Shown: positions 63,840-64,000 of the stretch, one piece after another
How the letters are laid out: every line of letters begins with the position of its first letter
Numbering within the stretch: the first letter of the stretch is position 1
Assembly (NCBI GenBank): GCA_947683425.1
Contig: CANTUQ010000035.1
Coordinates: 3,643,001 to 3,707,000 of the forward strand
Length of the DNA: 64,000 nt
Source: Excoecaria cochinchinensis
Lineage: Eukaryota > Streptophyta > Magnoliopsida > Malpighiales > Euphorbiaceae
Reading direction: 5' to 3'
Position numbers and translations under genes: made by a program
The notes under the pieces: model-generated
Told to the model about the DNA's origin: nothing
Databases searched by the model: none
Seen by the model: only the letters and a program-made list of their open reading frames with translations

Positions 63840-64000
63840 ACTCTTCCCTACTAAAAGAATTTCATCCTCGAAATTCACATACACCGGAAGGATTCTCAAC
63901 ACCACATTCCAAGTCACCGCCAAAACTCATACACTTCACGAATAAACCACCCGACTTTCACCGACAGCTATACATATCCTTTTAACACTTCAAAGATGTC
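63840..64000 (-). other. 3' end of a Tekay/Del-like internal region
   Basis: The minus strand ends TTTTAGTAGGGAAGAGT at the LTR start, a polypurine-tract-like sequence preceded by ATTTCGAGGATGAAATTC, the sequence usually found just before the 3' LTR of Tekay/Del-type elements. No open frame of useful length is visible in these 161 bp. Confidence 0.7.

Noticed and set aside
1..64000. Centromeric satellite or rDNA arrays
   Set aside because: No long tandem array with a 150-180-bp or rDNA-like unit is visible. All tandem repeats found are short and inside LTRs or leaders.

Overview
The window is plant nuclear DNA made almost entirely of nested, mostly broken LTR retrotransposons. I see no host gene, rRNA, tRNA gene or satellite array. 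It looks like an angiosperm, probably a eudicot, and the setting is probably pericentromeric or other heterochromatin. The evidence is wall-to-wall Ty3/gypsy gag-pol relics, initiator-Met-tRNA primer sites (TGGTATCAGAGCC), AT-rich spacers and transition-type stop codons.

Two groups dominate. The first I call the TGATG group. Its LTRs of about 0.7-1.15 kb end in GGTTCCGCATCA and begin with one of three 5' ends: R1 (TGATGCGTGCACAGG), R2 (TGATACGGATC) or R3 (TGATATGAGC). TGATG/CATCA ends, pol reading into the 3' LTR and no visible chromodomain fit the CRM (centromeric) chromovirus clade. The second group is Tekay/Del-like, with LTRs up to 4.1 kb that end in TGTAACACC-type sequence and carry clusters of hairpin repeats.

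Layout, left to right. T1 (1-2898, + LTR) is inserted in A (2899-8987, - autonomous). A is inserted in the gag of B (8988-11419, -), and B in the gag of J (11420-15808, - Tekay-like), which also holds a solo LTR with a perfect duplication (12107-13010). A truncated LTR (15809-16593) abuts K (16594-18330, - gag/protease/RT relic). L (18331-20085, - non-autonomous) follows. C (20086-26677, + autonomous, many stops) interrupts L. Two LTR pieces (26678-27883) lead to D (27884-31606, -). T2 (31755 to about 35690, - LTR with a nested solo LTR) faces T3 (to 36777, + LTR). A mosaic of three LTR fragments (36778-38698) precedes the + fragment N (38699-39583). A right-hand staircase follows: E (39584-41654, + non-autonomous), F (41655-46756, - autonomous), M (46757-48225, -), H (48226-58093, - autonomous, holding the complete element G at 48332-51857 and a solo LTR at 56375-57158), I (58094-59726, +) and T4 (59727-63839, - LTR).

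How the parts work together. Elements A, C, F and H carry the gag, protease, reverse transcriptase/RNase H and integrase needed to move the group, but every copy here is disrupted. Elements L, D, E, M and G share primer site, polypurine tract and LTR type with them but encode instead an unfamiliar acidic protein, either alone (E, G) or fused behind gag (L, D). G is structurally complete: paired 847-bp LTRs, a near-perfect 5-bp target duplication and an open 256-codon frame. The acidic frame, like pol, runs into the 3' LTR, so the LTR type sets the protein's C-terminal tail. This non-autonomous family, the LTR-encoded tails and the hairpin cassettes of the 4-kb LTRs are the least ordinary signals in the window.
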